The notes below the pieces were generated by a model. It saw only the letters and a program-made list of their open reading frames with translations, was not told where the DNA came from and did not search any database. From contig OX940865.1 in NCBI GenBank assembly GCA_954871525.1, positions 25,094,420 to 25,158,419 on the forward strand: a stretch of DNA of 64,000 nucleotides, given 5' to 3'. The first letter of the stretch is position 1. Every line of letters begins with the position of its first letter. The translations under genes were made by a program, and so were the position numbers. Origin of the DNA: Parietaria judaica (lineage: Eukaryota > Streptophyta > Magnoliopsida > Rosales > Urticaceae). This document shows positions 36,677-49,291 of this stretch, piece after piece.

Positions 36677-37916
36677 CTAACCCTTTGAAGACGGAGTAGA
36701 TGAAGATTCGAAATACGTCGGCTTTGGGGTCGAAGGGCAGCCAAGTGATTGGAGTATATCCTCCATATCAAGCACTTTGAACTTCGGAGGCGAATTGAGT
36801 GCGATATTATCGACACGATGCTCGTAAATCTTCCCTTTCTTGTCAAGTTTGTAGACAGAAGTTCCGTCAAACCGACCACGACGCTCCAACGGTACACGAG
36901 GTATACCATGGATAGTCCAGCGAATCATTATGACGTCGTCCATGGGCTGCCACACGCTGCTGATCTCGATCCACAATGCCTTGAAGAATATCCGTCCATG
37001 GAATCTTAGAGCCCAGAATATAGACTTGTAGTTTTCGATGCCGATGAAAGTATTAAGAGGATCTTTGAACACAATATCTTCCCTGTTAAATACAAGGACA
37101 AAACATAAATCATATGCAAAACAGCAACAAACATAAAGACAAATCGTCTCCGGAATTTTTCCGTGAAAATCCAATTTACGATCAACGAGAGGGTGCATAA
37201 GAGAATTCACGTCTACGTTAACTAACCCTAAAATGCCAATTACAAAAAAGAATCCTAATCCGAATAGTCCAAATCGGCCCGCTCGCCCCGCTTCCACCGA
37301 GAGCCCCCAAAATATCCAATAAAATATCGCACCACGAAACGGACCGGGCCAAGAACTACATCAAATTGCAACTGCTTTGATTCTACAAAGATACACAGTT
37401 CTCTTATCCGATCCCATAATCTATATATAAAGAGTACTGCTCTCTACAAGGCATATATATATATATATATATCATACATGAATGTTTATTGATCAAAGCA
37501 TGACATCTGATACAAACAAAAGCTCCTAAGGCGGAGATAAATCAGAGACAATCAAACAAAGAGCAACCATACCTGTATATAGCGAAGCTGAGTTCTTCGT
37601 AGAAGAGCTTGGGGAACTCCTCTCTCAGAGTTCGTATCGCGTATCCAACGTTCACATAGTAGCTCTGCCTCTCCTCTTCCTCTTTGCTCGGCTTCGAGCT
37701 CTCCTTCAATGGAGTCGAGAACTGTCCGTACAGCCTCACATTCCCCACCTCGTCCGAATCCCTGACCTCGCAGTCCCTGACTCTAGCGCAGACCCTGACC
37801 GCAGAATTCGACCCATTCCTCCGCTCAATCGGCGAAAGTCCCACGCCTCGGAGCCGTCTAGGGTTTGGCTGGAAGAAGACCCTGAAAATCTCCGGCGAAG
37901 GGATGCGAAGCGCCAT
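36677..37916 (-). CDS. DUF2358 protein, probably plastid-targeted, function unknown
   Basis: Two exons on the minus strand (37916-37573 and 37082-36677) join to 249 residues. The N-terminal ~50 residues (MALRIPSPEIFRVFF, arginine/serine-rich, few acids) look like a chloroplast transit peptide. The body has the DUF2358 landmarks SFAIYREDIVFKDP, GIENYKSIFWALRFHGRIFF, WQPMDDVIMIRWTIHGIPRV and IYEHRVDNIALNSPPKFKVL, then a serine-rich tail. DUF2358 is widespread in photosynthetic organisms; the fold is thought to be of the NTF2-like type, but no reaction is established. The intron (37083-37572) is GT-AG. A T20 run and purine-rich DNA lie just upstream of the start. Confidence 0.85.
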
Positions 37917-38282
37917 GGGAAGGGGTTCTCAGATTCCCGAGCTGGAATTCATGCTTGGAAGAGTAGAAAATGGCTACAGTTTTTTTTTTTTTTTTTTTTC
38001 TCGGGAAAATTATCTTGGTTTGGGGATTTTCTTGGCTGGAGAGAGGCGAGAGAAAGTAGGGACGGTGATATAGATAGATAGGGCACAATATCTATCTGGA
38101 TAATATCAATTATTCATGGATAAGTTTCAATTATTGTTAATTGAATTTAATAAAGAAAACATGTTATTTGTTAATTAAGCCGCTTCAAAAACTGCGGAAA
38201 CTCGTGCCGAGCTGCGGCCGTTGCGGCCGGCTGAATACGTCGAAGCTCTCGGCCGCCGGCCGTTGGCCACCTTGACCATCTT
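37917..38282. other. DUF2358 upstream region with T20 tract and GC-rich CGGCCG block
   Basis: A run of about 20 T lies at 37981-38000, then GATAGATAGATAGG-type sequence near 38070-38085. Around 38205-38270 there is a short block rich in CGGCCG words (GCGGCCGTTGCGGCCGGC). It forms the left edge of the tandem repeat that follows. No gene seen. Confidence 0.45.
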
Positions 38283-38840
38283 GTAACACTACCGTTATTC
38301 GTGTATTCGTGCTTGGAATCGAAGTTTGGTATTTATAAAATATTACAAGATATATTTTTACGAATATAATTAATCAGCGTCAATAAGTTTGCAATTTATT
38401 ATAAATTTTATTTTTTAGTAAAAATAAATAATAAAAAATGCAGAAACTCGTGACCACCTATTTTTAGGGGCACAAACGGCTCGAGTGAGTGGTAACACAT
38501 TCTGGAAATGGCAGGTGGAATCGTGCATGAAGTCGAGGTTTAGTATCGATAAAATATCAATAATATGCTTTTACGAATATAACTAATCAGTATGAATAAG
38601 TTTCTGTTTATAATAATTTTTATTTATCTATTTTTAATTTTTTTAGTAGAAGAATCCTGAAATGAGTCACTGCACGCAGCACAACCACCTTCTTAGGGCA
38701 CGGCCGACTTGAATAAATTGTAACACTTTTGTTATTGGTGTAGTCGTGCTTGAAGTCGACGTTCAATTTTGATAAAATACCGATAATATGCTTTTACGAA
38801 TACAACCCCATTCTTATCAATAAATTTGAATTTACTGATG
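38283..38840 (+). repeat. three diverged tandem copies, unit about 210-230 bp
   Basis: Copies start near GTAACAC at 38283, 38491 and 38720. Each continues with a TCGTGC(T/A)TG(G/A)A(A/G)TCGA block, AATAT(G/-)CTTTTACGAATA and AATAA(G/A)TTTG or similar. The arrangement is a short array of an unclassified repeat. No gene overlaps it. Confidence 0.75.
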
Positions 38841-41277
38841 ATTTCTATTTTTACATTCTTAATTAGAGCTCTTGAAATTGAATGTGGTTGCATGACTTGT
38901 TAATTGTGTAATATGGATGAGAAATCATAACCAATTATTACATACCGAGGAAACAATATGGTCCCATGGCCTTCATTAACATATGATATCATCATTATTT
39001 CATGATGATGGATTGGAATATTGTCTATATTTTATTATTTTTTCTCTATTTTAATTTTAAGGAAAAAATATGAAATGTTTAATTTTGTTAGAGTAAAAAA
39101 TACACATGGTGGACTTTTTTATAAAAATTTGACACAAAATGCGCATTTCGTTCATTTACCCTTTATTTTATAATACTTTAAAAAGACTCATTTACACAGT
39201 ATCTTTTCCTCATCAATGTATTCAATTATGATCTTCATAATAAATATATGGGCTTAAGATATTATAAGTGATTAGAGCAAGTAAGAGTCCCTTTTTATGA
39301 GCCATTGAATGCAAACAATAAATGAAATGCAATTTATCACACTTATGATGTCTATTTGATTCATTCTTTAGAAAATAAATCATTTTTTTAGCCAATCAAT
39401 GCTTTAGAGAGAGAGAGGAAAAAAAAAAGGCTGATAGTGGATCACCTAATTTCCTTAACTAATCTTACAAATCCAACCAACATTTAACTTAGAATTTTAC
39501 TTTTAATGTAGTTCAAGTGTTACCAAACAAATGATAGCAATTGTTGAACTAATCCACTAATCCAAATATAATAGAAATATGTTTTTCTTTATGTAAAATC
39601 GGAATATCAAATTCCAAAAAAAAAAATCAATTTAAAAAAAAAACTCTCGATCTCAAATTAAAACCTTTGATATATTCACTACCAGGTACATAAAACATAA
39701 TTTTTGATTTTCAAGCTCAAGTTTTGTTCATATGATGTATTGTTTTTATTCTTTTAGTCATACATGCAAGCACAAGGTCTAAAAGCGAATTTAGAACGGT
39801 TAGACTTCTTACATTTTTAGGTACAAAGAACAATATTTTTATTTTTCAAACTCACTTTTTTTTCATTGGTAATCCATAAAATATTGGTGACATAAATTCA
39901 ATAACTTTCAATTGATTTAACCAAGGTTCGAATTTTCTTTGACTATCCTCGAGGTACTCATTGACTAATATTCTATGTCAATGATTATCTGTAAAACAGT
40001 GTAAAAATAACAAAAATTGGATACTTTCCAAAAATATTTGCACTCTTCAACAATTTTTGACAAAAGTACCTTCAATGCAAAAAATAAAATAAAAATATAT
40101 TTTTCAAGAGAAAATTAACTTCACATGGCCTATTAGCGAAGTATGAAGAGGGATAGGTTGATTTGCGTGGATTTAGAAATAGAGATTACTATTTATATAC
40201 TAGTAATATTATTGTTTTCTTTGAATTTGTTCCATGTGGGACTTTCCAAATACAAACAAATGTGTATTTTTCATTCATTTCTACTTGCTCCATGATTTTT
40301 CCACAAAATCATATAGTTAATTATTTGTATTATTAAATTATGTAGTATCTTTTAATCTTGTTTTTATTTTTTGTTATGTTTGAGCATAACATGATTTTTT
40401 TACATTTATTTTTTGAATATTTACATATATGAGAATGAACTTATATTTTGTTTACATATGTAAACTTAGTAAATATATTCTTAAAATTATTTTAATGGTT
40501 TTTCATCGATAATCCTCGTTAAATGTCGATAATCTATCGATAAGTGTCGGTAACGATAAGTTACAGTTTAGTAGTTTTTTTTCATCGATAATTATCGAAA
40601 ATCTATCGATAATCCTCGAAAATGACAACTGATTTATCGGCAAAAACAATATTTTGAACCTTAGATTTAACAATATGGTTAAGTATTGAACATATATTAT
40701 TTTTAAAAACTTTTAAATATTTTTTATTTTTGTAAGTCTGATCAAATTTTAATAAGTTGATGACATTTTAAAATATATATGTATATACTTATTACTTACC
40801 TTACTAAATTTTATTTAACTTTTCATCGATTATTACTAAAATTATTAAAAATTCAAACCAATCCCCCAATCTTGAATCATGGTTCGTTCTCCATATCCAA
40901 AACTGTAAAATTCAAAAACGAGTAATCACCGTATGAATTAATTTTACGGATTACACCTATAAATTTTTACTATAATCTTAAAAAAAAAATCAAATTTTAG
41001 AAGTAAAAACGTGAGTTAAATTAATTTTTCTCTTGGAGTGGTAAAAATTCCGTGTTCTTTACTCTCTCTTCATCAATACCGTTTAATCTCGAGAATTTTC
41101 AAACCACCGCAAAGCCAACCACCTTATAAATACATCTACGATTCCTACATTTATTGCCTTGTCGATTTCCCTTGCACTTAACTCCATCCAAACACACCAC
41201 ATTTTCCCGGAAATTTTTTTTTAAAAAAAAATCGGATTTTCCCGGAATCGCTTCCACTACACACTCCCTCAATCTCC

Positions 41278-41320
<43 letters not shown>

Positions 41321-41432
41321 CAGAAATCTGACATCCGAACCTCAAAATCATCACATCAGCTCCGAGTTCTAATCGCTGCTTGAGGTACCTAGGGCTTGAT
41401 TGTGTGATTTTGGTGAATTTGGCTGTTCGGAG
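38841..41432. other. intergenic spacer and ABIL1 leader
   Basis: AT-rich spacer without a recognisable gene. At 40503-40635 there is a cluster of TCGATAAT/ATCGATAA words typical of old transposon debris. From about 41040 the sequence becomes leader-like; a (CT)n tract (41285-41316) lies about 120 bp before the ABIL1 ATG. Confidence 0.5.
41285..41316 (+). repeat. (CT)n tract in the ABIL1 5' leader
   Basis: Sixteen CT units. Pyrimidine-rich microsatellites of this type are common just downstream of plant transcription starts and may influence expression; here that is inference. Confidence 0.9.
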
Positions 41433-43714
41433 ATGGAGTTGGAGCAATCGAGGCCGGTCAATCCGGCGATGACCTTCGACGAAGTGTCGATGGAGCGGAG
41501 CAAGAACTTCGTCAAAGCTTTACAGGTGCGTTCTCGCTAGTTTAGGATCAGATCTGGTGCTGATTGTTGGCTTTGATTTTCTCTTCATGCATGGATTGGT
41601 TGACCGTTTCTTCCCCTGGCTTTGCATTTATAGTTCGGCTTTAAAGAATGAGAGTGTAGATTTGTGTTTGACTTGTCAATGGGAGAAGTTGACGACGATA
41701 ACTTTAATTTTGACTATTAAGCACGCTTCGTTTCATTTCATTTAATTATTTTCCATTTTTGAAATTTAGCTTTGTGTAAGCTGTTCAAATTTGGTAATCA
41801 ATGGACCTCCATTAATGCTCTGTTGGTGATTTCAGGAGCTTAAGAATCTGAGGCCTCAACTTTATTCCGCGGCAGAGTACTGTGAAAAGTCGTATCTACA
41901 CAGCGAACAGAAACAAATGTAAGTAGATTCAGTATGAATAATCGATCCCGGTTCTCTTTACACTGAAAACTGTCACCAATTGATTTGGTCCTCGCTTGTG
42001 GCGGACCAATTCTGTGATTGACATGGTGATTTCGGGTGTGTGAGGCCCAATAATTTCAGGAGCTCAATAATTTGAGGCCTAGTTGATTCCTAGGTCCGAG
42101 TCGATTTCAGGAGTTTATGTATTTGACGGAGTTATTTTCAAACTTGTGAACTAGGGTTCTGGACAATCTCAAAGATTATGCTGTGCGAGCCCTAGTCAAT
42201 GCGGTTGATCACCTCGGTACGGTGGCTTACAAATTAACGGACCTTCTTGACCAGCAAACCCTAGACATCTCATCCACGGGGCTTAAACTTAGTTGTGTAA
42301 ATCAGGTAAATCTATACGGCACAGTTGTATTATGTGGCTATTGAAAGATTATTAAACATAGAACAATATTAGTTAACTTAGTTCTATTATTTTTATTTTA
42401 GAAACTTCTTACATGTCAAACGTACACCGAGAAAGAAGGCCTCAGGCAACAGCAGATGTTGGCCTTCACTCCGAGACATCACAAGCACTATGTTTTACCA
42501 AGTAAGTGTTAAAATCGATTAACTTCCGAGAATCTAGTTCTTGAAGAGTCAGATTATTGACATTTTAATTTTTTGTCAAACCAGATTCTGTCAATAAGAA
42601 AGTGCATTTCGGTCCCCGTGTCCCCACAGATACGAGGCAAAGTAATTTACAAGCTCGAAATCGCCTTCAGCCTTCCAGTACGTGGTTTTATTTTTCTCAC
42701 TTCCTTATAAGTTGATATTTGTTTCGAAATGATAAGTCCATTAAATGCATTTTTGCTCTGTTACGTTACAATAGACTCCCCTGCATCAAAGACGCTCTCG
42801 TGGCATTTAGCCTCGGAGACAAAGTCTACTTTGAAAGGGACTATGTCGCAAACTCCAACATCAAAGTAAGTGAAATGTTCTTTTCTCATTTAAATTTTAA
42901 CACCCTAGGTTTTATCATAGACGTAACTAGCTAATTTTCTCTGTGCAGCGCCGAGGACACGAAGAACTCGGGGAAAAATACCGACGTTTTCCGTCTTTTT
43001 GGTATGCAGAATCCAATAATCAACGGCCTAAATACCTAGTCTAATTATATATATGAGCCCTTTTAAATCTATCAAAATTCATCTTCCTGACTTTTATTTC
43101 ATCGTCATACAGAAAACGGAGACAGCTTCCCAACAAACGGAGCTATTTTGGGTGCTAACCGAAAGGTGAATAATAATTGAGAAGCAATAAAGTCATACTT
43201 TGTATACTATCGAGCTATATAAAAGTGTAATTATCAGTGATGGCCCTGAACTTATAGAGTTGTCTCGGTTTTCCGTAAATTATTTTGCACCAGTTTATGT
43301 CAAATTTTAAGCCAGGTGCAATGCGCATACTAGTACTTTTATAATGATCTCGTCCTTAAACACACGAGTAGTAGCATTAAACGTGACTTAAGACATAACC
43401 TAAAACCATTGAGCTGTTACCGATCAGGTGATATCGCTACAATTTACGAATTCCGAATGCAAACTGCTCTAAAAATACAAACACGATAAACATGGGTCTT
43501 ATTTGCCCGTTTCTGAATCCCAATTTTCCGGGTTTTAAGTAATGAATTTTTGCAGGGTGGCTTGGAGGGATCAAAGCCAATGACAGCTTTCAGATCATTC
43601 GATGCCCAAAACCAACGTGCGATCGTACGAGTCCCGGTCCGCAGCAAAAGCGTGCTATCGTCTTTCTTCGTCAAACAGAAAGCGTCGAAGCTCAAAGCCG
43701 GATCCGTCTCGTGA
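41433..43714 (+). CDS. ABIL1: ABI-1-like protein 1 (ABIL1), SCAR/WAVE complex subunit
   Basis: Nine exons: 41433-41525, 41836-41918, 42155-42305, 42402-42501, 42585-42677, 42775-42865, 42949-43001, 43113-43165 and 43556-43714, joining to 291 residues. The protein has AMTFDEVSMERSKNFVKALQ, ELKNLRPQLYSAAEYCEKSY and DNLKDYAVRALVNAVDHLGT, the conserved helical ABI homology region (about 12-110), then a variable serine-rich part, and the plant ABIL tail VRVPVRSKSVLSSFFVKQKA. ABIL proteins are the plant Abi counterpart in the WAVE complex, which activates ARP2/3 to nucleate actin downstream of ROP GTPases. All introns are GT-AG; the middle exons are short, as in Arabidopsis ABIL1. Confidence 0.95.
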
Positions 43715-44174
43715 ATATATGCCAAATGTGCTTTTTGAAGATCATCTTTTCTGTGCTTGATTATAGTATCATTGGTCTTGGAAATTCAAATTCTAATAAT
43801 AACGAGGAAAGATTAATTGTGCATATAAATGATGTAATGTTGATGATGATCACGTGAGTTTGGTTGGTGATTGTTAAATATATGATAACTGGTTTAATTA
43901 AATTGGGTTAGCTACAATTATGTTTATATTTATGTACATGAATTTTAGTTGTTTGGTTTGGTCTGAATTATCATGGTGGTTGCGTTCATGTATATAGTTT
44001 ATTTATTTAATTGTTTTTTTTTAGTCTTTTAAATTAACATATTAACAGAAAATGGAGAGATAAATATAATTTTAAGAAATATTTACTATAATCGAGAAAA
44101 ATATACAATGGAAAGGAATGGTATTGTTCAAAATAAGTAACAGTCCCCGAGGGGAAGTTTTAGACACCTTTCCA
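43715..44174. other. ABIL1 3' UTR and spacer
   Basis: Likely ABIL1 3' UTR (first ~200 bp), then AT-rich spacer leading to the hAT MITE. Nothing else seen. Confidence 0.5.
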
Positions 44175-44931
44175 TAGGGGTGCAAATAAAATCCGGAAAT
44201 GCGGGCTTTAAATTGCATCCGGACCGGAACCGTATTTTAAATAAACCGGAACCGTATTAATCCGGGTTAAACCGGAACCGGTTTATTAAAAAAACCGCAT
44301 CCGGATTAAACCGGTTCCGGGTCCCGGATTTAGAGAACAAAAAATCCGGAACCCGCATAGTAGCTTACTAAAACCCGGTTATTAAATATATACATAAATA
44401 TATTTAGAATTTTCATACCAAAAAAATACATATTGAATTTCTATCAAGAGAAATATTCATTTATTTGTTTCTCATCCAATTCCAAACTAATGTTGTAGGT
44501 TAATCATTTGTTTCTTCTAGTCCAAATTGATATAATTTTTTTCTCTCACAATACTAATAATATAAAATATTACATGTATTTATTATGTTAATTACTTATC
44601 AATTTTTGTAAGTATATATATGTTATGTTTATGATATAGTTTGATTTTTTAAATTTGGCTATATTACTTCAGGTTTTTTTTAATATAAAATTTAGGTTCA
44701 AATCCGTATTATAACCCGGAACCAAATTTTATAACCGAAAATGGATAAAATCCGGATCCGGGTTTAAAAACCGGTTTTTTATTTTAAAACCGGGTTTTAA
44801 CCCGGATCCGGTTTTCCGGATTTTTATGTAAAAATATCCGGATCCGGGTTTCAATTTCAAAAAACCCGGATTCCGGATCCGGGTAGCGGGTATGGCAAAA
44901 AATCCGGGTACCCGGTCCGCTTGCACCCCTA
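44175..44931. mobile_element. hAT MITE with perfect 8-bp target-site duplication
   Basis: The 757-bp element starts TAGGGGTGCAA and ends TTGCACCCCTA, a perfect 11-bp inverted repeat. CCTTTCCA flanks it exactly (44167-44174 and 44932-44939). Its ends are rich in CCGGATCCGG, AACCGG and CCCGG words repeated many times and could pair extensively. The central part is AT-rich. An 8-bp duplication and TAGGGGTG ends are classic for hAT. The open frame 44729-44926 only translates the repeat words. Confidence 0.93.
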
Positions 44932-44939
44932 CCTTTCCA

Positions 44940-45861
44940 TACTATGTGTCTAGAGTTCTTCACTTAATTTCCTTTGCAGTATTGGGCTTTGGCGGTATCC
45001 ATCATGCATTTCTAGGCCCTGAGAATAATTTACAAAAACATTTGGAACATTTCATCCATTCATTCTTTCATGAATTACTGAAAGTGAAAATAAGTGAATT
45101 AAAATTCAATATTTAAAATTATAATTTTTATTTTTCGATTGAGAAGTGTTTTTCATTTTTTTTAATGTCATGGGAAATTGAGAGTTACCTCGAGTTAATG
45201 TTGGAGTATGAAAGCGCTAGGGCGCTGAAGTAACCGATAGTCCGATACCATACTCTCAGGAAAAGCTAGGATAACCTTCAACAAAAGAGGACATGCACCC
45301 GAAAATTATGACGGTTAAGTTTAATTGAGCCAGATTGGCGGCAATATAAACAAATTTTGGTCACAATATCTAACAATTTCAAACATTATATAAACTCTTA
45401 CTTGTATTACTCTGTTGATGATCGTATTGAATTTTTCTCGAAACACTATTGTAAAATATGTGAAAATTAGAATCAAATTGAAAGAAAGAAAAAAAAACCA
45501 TTAATAACGTTAATAAAGAAGGTTGTCGTTTCGCAAGGTTGTTTGGTAGAAAGTTGTCGTTCATTGCCACGCCGCGCAAAGTAACGAAACTAACAGAGAT
45601 TCTCCATTTGTTAAAACAGAAGTTAATAAGGAAAGTTGCCAGAATCAATATCAGCCGTCCGATCAACCGACTGAAATGCTGATCAGATCTTAAGTTAAAA
45701 ACCAACACTCTGTTCTTCATCTCCAAAGCTCAATCTTCACTCTTCTGAGAGAGAGAGAGAGAGTTCTTCATGCTCAGAGAGAATCTACAGACCAAACCCT
45801 AGAGCATATAGCTTCGACATTGTCGAAGAATTCGAGTTCCTCGGAGGAAAATCGAGAATCG
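44940..45861. promoter_or_regulatory. upstream region and leader of the GT77 gene
   Basis: Spacer followed by a likely 5' UTR. A (GA)n run (45746-45762) lies in the leader. The open frame 45379-45726 (minus) has no family similarity. An upstream ORF is listed separately. Confidence 0.45.
45770..45802 (+). promoter_or_regulatory. upstream ORF, 10 codons, in the GT77 gene leader
   Basis: ATG at 45770 opens a short frame (MLRENLQTKP, stop TAG at 45800-45802) in a different frame from the main start at 45862. If the transcript begins upstream, this could lower translation of the main frame. Leader extent is unproven. Confidence 0.4.
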
Positions 45862-48500
45862 ATGTCGTCGTTCTTGCACCAGAGATCGGCGATCCAGAAC
45901 CCGCTCTCGAACGGCAATCCACTCTCGCCGCGATCTTCTTCATCGTCGCGGAGATCGTTCTCGCTCCTCAGCCCTGTCTCGCTCCTGGTGCTCCTCTCTC
46001 TCTTGATCGTCCTCGGCGTGGTCGCGCCGTGGTCGGGCTCGTCGGAGGGGCTGTTCTCCGCCGTGAAGCCGTCGGCGTCGAAGTGGAGAGCTTACACGCT
46101 CGCGCAGGCGGCGGGGTTCGTGGCGAAGAACGGGACCGTGATCGTCTGCGCGGTGAGCCAGCCGTACCTGCCGTTCCTCAGCAACTGGCTCATCAGCATC
46201 ACGAGGCAGAAGCACCAGGACAAGGTTTTAGTCATCGCCGAGGATTACGCCACGCTCTATAAGGTCAATGCGCGGTGGCCCGGCCACGCCGTGCTCGTCC
46301 CGCCCGCTCCCGATGCGCAGACCGCTCACAAATTTGGTTCTCAGGTAGGCATTTCGGTATTGGGATTGTTCTTGAAGGGTTTGAAATTTGGGATTTAAGA
46401 GTACTTGGAGAAAGTAGATGATCGCATGGTGAATGTTATCTCATATTTTGTTTGCTTGTTTGGTTATTGAACTCTGAGCTTAAGCTCGGATCTTAAGCTT
46501 TGTTCTCAGTTATCACTTTAGCGATTTTCTCTCATTGCTTCATCAACTGTAAGCTTGGAATTTAGAGTGCTTGTTGGCAGATTTTGTTGAATTACAGTAT
46601 TCTCTTGATGAGTGTTCGTAATTCAGTTAAACTTCAAAGGTCTGGGATATATTTATGGGAGTGTGAGCGTGATTTTCAATGTCGGTCGAGGCGTATGCCT
46701 TGAGGCGAGCTGGTAGCTTGGCGCCTCGGAACCTACGGAGCAGAGGGCCAGGTTTATTCCCACGCCTCGATTCATGAGGCGTGTGCCTCGAGCCTTTAAC
46801 TTGCTGAGGCGTTTGATGCGTACACCTCAATTTTCTTCTGTTGATTTTGGTTTCCCATTTGGGCTTTTTCCCGTGTTTTTAACGACGTGAAAGAGTGAAA
46901 TAACAGGTTCTCCAGGAAGTGGTTTTGTTTGTTTGATTTGCGTTCGTCATTCCAAGTACGGGGAATGGGGATTTTTTTTTCTGATTATCATTGCAGTCTT
47001 GCTCTAATAATCCTTTATGGTTACTCTATTATGAAGATAATATTCCTTTTGGTCTCTCTGTGCATAGAAACTGCCTTATACAGTACATGATAATTTGCTT
47101 CTATTGCATAGGGGTTCTTCAACTTTACTTCTCGACGGCCTCGTCACCTTCTGCAGATCTTGGAGCTCGGCTACAATGTCATGTACAATGATGTTGATAT
47201 GGTCTGGATGGCTGATCCATTTCCTTACTTGGAAGGCAAGCATGACGTTTATTTTACCGATGATATGGCTCAGGTAAGTCTACGGATTTTACCTCGCCTC
47301 GGGATTACAGTTAAATGTTTTTCTCATTCTGATACTAATCATCAGTAACATATTGACTTTTTTTTTTATCCAGGTCAAACCTCTGAAGCATTCTCACGAT
47401 TTGCCGGCTCCAGGGAAGAAGGGTCGCACCTACATATGCAGTTGCATGATTTTCTTACGGCCTACGAACGGAGCCAAGCTAGTGATGAATAAGTGGATTG
47501 AAGAGCTTCAAGAACAGCCTTGGTCAAAAACCAAGAAGGCAAACGATCAGCCGGCTTTCAACTGGGCATTAAACAAAACCGCCGGAGAGGTACATCTTCT
47601 TTTCCGCCTTTCACGGTCTCCTTCCTAATATATTTTTTTATGTGACACCCGACTCTGCAATAAGTGCAATATCGTGAAACCAGAGTTCTTTTAAGCAAGT
47701 CCAAACTAAATTGTCTCTGTTTGCCTCGAAAACAAAGATGTTACTAGTTTTCCCTCACTAACTTGTCTCGTTGCCGTAGTTCGGCCTTTGATTTTGCAGA
47801 TCACATTGTCCCTTGATCTTGTAAAGCTGTAGCAGTTTACCCCTATCCATTGAATATTTTTTAGTTCCCGTTAAATTTCAAACCATGTGCGAGAAACCTC
47901 GTTCAATTGGTCTTAACTATTAATCATCTGTATCCTCACGTCTGGCTTGAAATTGAACCGAAACAGTCGTTATTTAACAGAGATGGGGTAAACGGTAACT
48001 TCACTATATCAATGGGAAGATTGATAAATAAAAAATTAAAGGAATTAAATGAGACAATTGGACAAGGTCGGGGTAATATTGATTTAAATAATAATAATAA
48101 GTTGCAAACAGAGACTATACAAACTTCAAAAATTCAAGTTTGCTGAACTTCGCTGCGGTTCCGGGCGGTGCGAATGTTGTTATAGCTCATTTAGTGTGAT
48201 ATCTTTTCTTCATAGTCTCTTGATCTGATCTTCAAAAAAATCCCAACGAGAATTAAACCGTGTTCACAAAAATTGCAGGTGGATCTGTATCTGCTTCCCC
48301 AGGCTGCATTTCCGAGCGGGGGATTATACTTCAAGAACGAGACATGGGTGAAAGATACAAAGGGCAAGCACGTCATTATCCACAACAATTACATCACAGG
48401 CTTCGAGAAGAAGATTAAGCGATTCAAAGACTTCGGTCTCTGGTTGGTCGACGATCACACGGCCAAGTCCCCCATCGGAAGATTAGGGGCTGAAAGCTAA
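45862..48500 (+). CDS. GT77 rhamnogalacturonan-II alpha-1,3-xylosyltransferase (MGP4/RGXT type)
   Basis: Exons 45862-46344, 47112-47273, 47374-47589 and 48279-48500 give 360 residues, as in Arabidopsis MGP4/RGXT. I start at 45862, the first in-frame ATG; the frame is open further 5' but has no ATG. A serine-rich cytosolic tail is followed by a signal anchor (about 35-55, LLVLLSLLIVLGVV), a short stem and the GT77 domain with TVIVCAVSQPYLPFL, the DxD metal site NDVDMVW (Asp188, Asp190), YICSCMIFLRPTNGAK and VDLYLLPQAAFPSGG. These Golgi type II enzymes transfer xylose to fucose in pectin RG-II, needed for pollen tube and root growth. Intron 1 (46345-47111) contains a GAGGCG-rich repeat patch (46680-46810). 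Confidence 0.93.
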
Positions 48501-49219
48501 GTTTATAGTTGAAGAAGATTCTTTTAAAAGAAGAACGTGCATCAAAACAACTCTTTCCGATCTTCGCAAAATGAAAAATCGACTACGAATACGGGAAGAT
48601 TCATTTTGTTCTGGTTTCAATGATTTTTGTAGAATGATTCAAATTAAATGGCCCATACTATCAGTGAATTCAATAGTTCAATAGTTTATAGCCAGTTTAT
48701 GAATCAGATACGTATTTCTTTCTTGCCTTATTTATGGAAGGAGTCTTGAAGAAATAACCATAAATTCTCCATTTTATACACAATATTGTTCCAAATTACC
48801 CCCAATCACCAAAGGCTTCAAATGATAAGTCAGAGAGAAGTGCATTAACAAATTCAGGAATAAATTAAAAAAATCTTATCTGACCAAGGGATATTTGTGG
48901 CATTAATACCCAATATGTGCTGACATACTATCCTTCTCTCTTTTTAACGGCGTTAGTATTCAAAAGTCAATAAACAATATTGAGGCTTAATTTCGTTTAT
49001 ATCGAGTTAATGTCACTTAATTTAAAGGCATATATACGACTCTAAGTTATAAAAATATTTAATAATTAATTATTCATATGTATCTCGGGAGAAAGACATT
49101 CCTGTGACATTAGCGGAACCGGATCACTACTTATATTACAAATATCTTGTTAAACATGTGTAGTTTCTATTCCCTACTTAGACATGATTTTCTTCAAACA
49201 AAATATAATAAAATATAAA
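48501..49219. other. GT77 gene 3' UTR and spacer
   Basis: Likely 3' UTR, then AT-rich spacer. The part at about 48890-49000 resembles 5575-5700 (GGATATTTGTGGCATTAATA, CAATATTGAGGCTTAATTTC), so it is probably an old repeat. No gene seen. Confidence 0.45.
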
Positions 49220-49291
49220 TGCGTCTGCCGGGAGTCGAACCCGGGTCTATTGCTTGGAAGGCAATTATCCTAACCGTTGGACTACAAACGC
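49220..49291 (-). tRNA. trnG-UCC (nuclear): tRNA-Gly (anticodon TCC)
   Basis: The minus strand folds as a standard tRNA: acceptor arm GCGTTTG/CAGACGC (one G-T pair), D arm with GTCCAACGGTTAGGAT, anticodon stem ATTGC/GCAAT around loop CTTCCAA (anticodon TCC, reading GGA), and T arm CCGGGTTCGACTCCCGG. The discriminator base is A (49220). There is no intron. A and B boxes are intact, and T-rich DNA downstream provides pol III terminators. Length 72 nt. It matches the common nuclear plant tRNA-Gly(UCC), so I expect it is functional. Confidence 0.97.

Noticed and set aside
44729..44926. 65-codon frame rich in GSGYF/NPD words
   Set aside because: It is a direct translation of CCGGATCC repeats in the hAT MITE.
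45820..45861. Non-ATG start upstream of the GT77 gene
   Set aside because: The frame is open from a TTG, but the first ATG at 45862 gives the expected length and N-terminus; no evidence for a near-cognate start.
46680..46810. GAGGCG-rich patch in GT77 intron 1 as a CRISPR-like or regulatory array
   Set aside because: Spacing is irregular, words are short, and similar GAGGCG-rich debris is common in plant introns.
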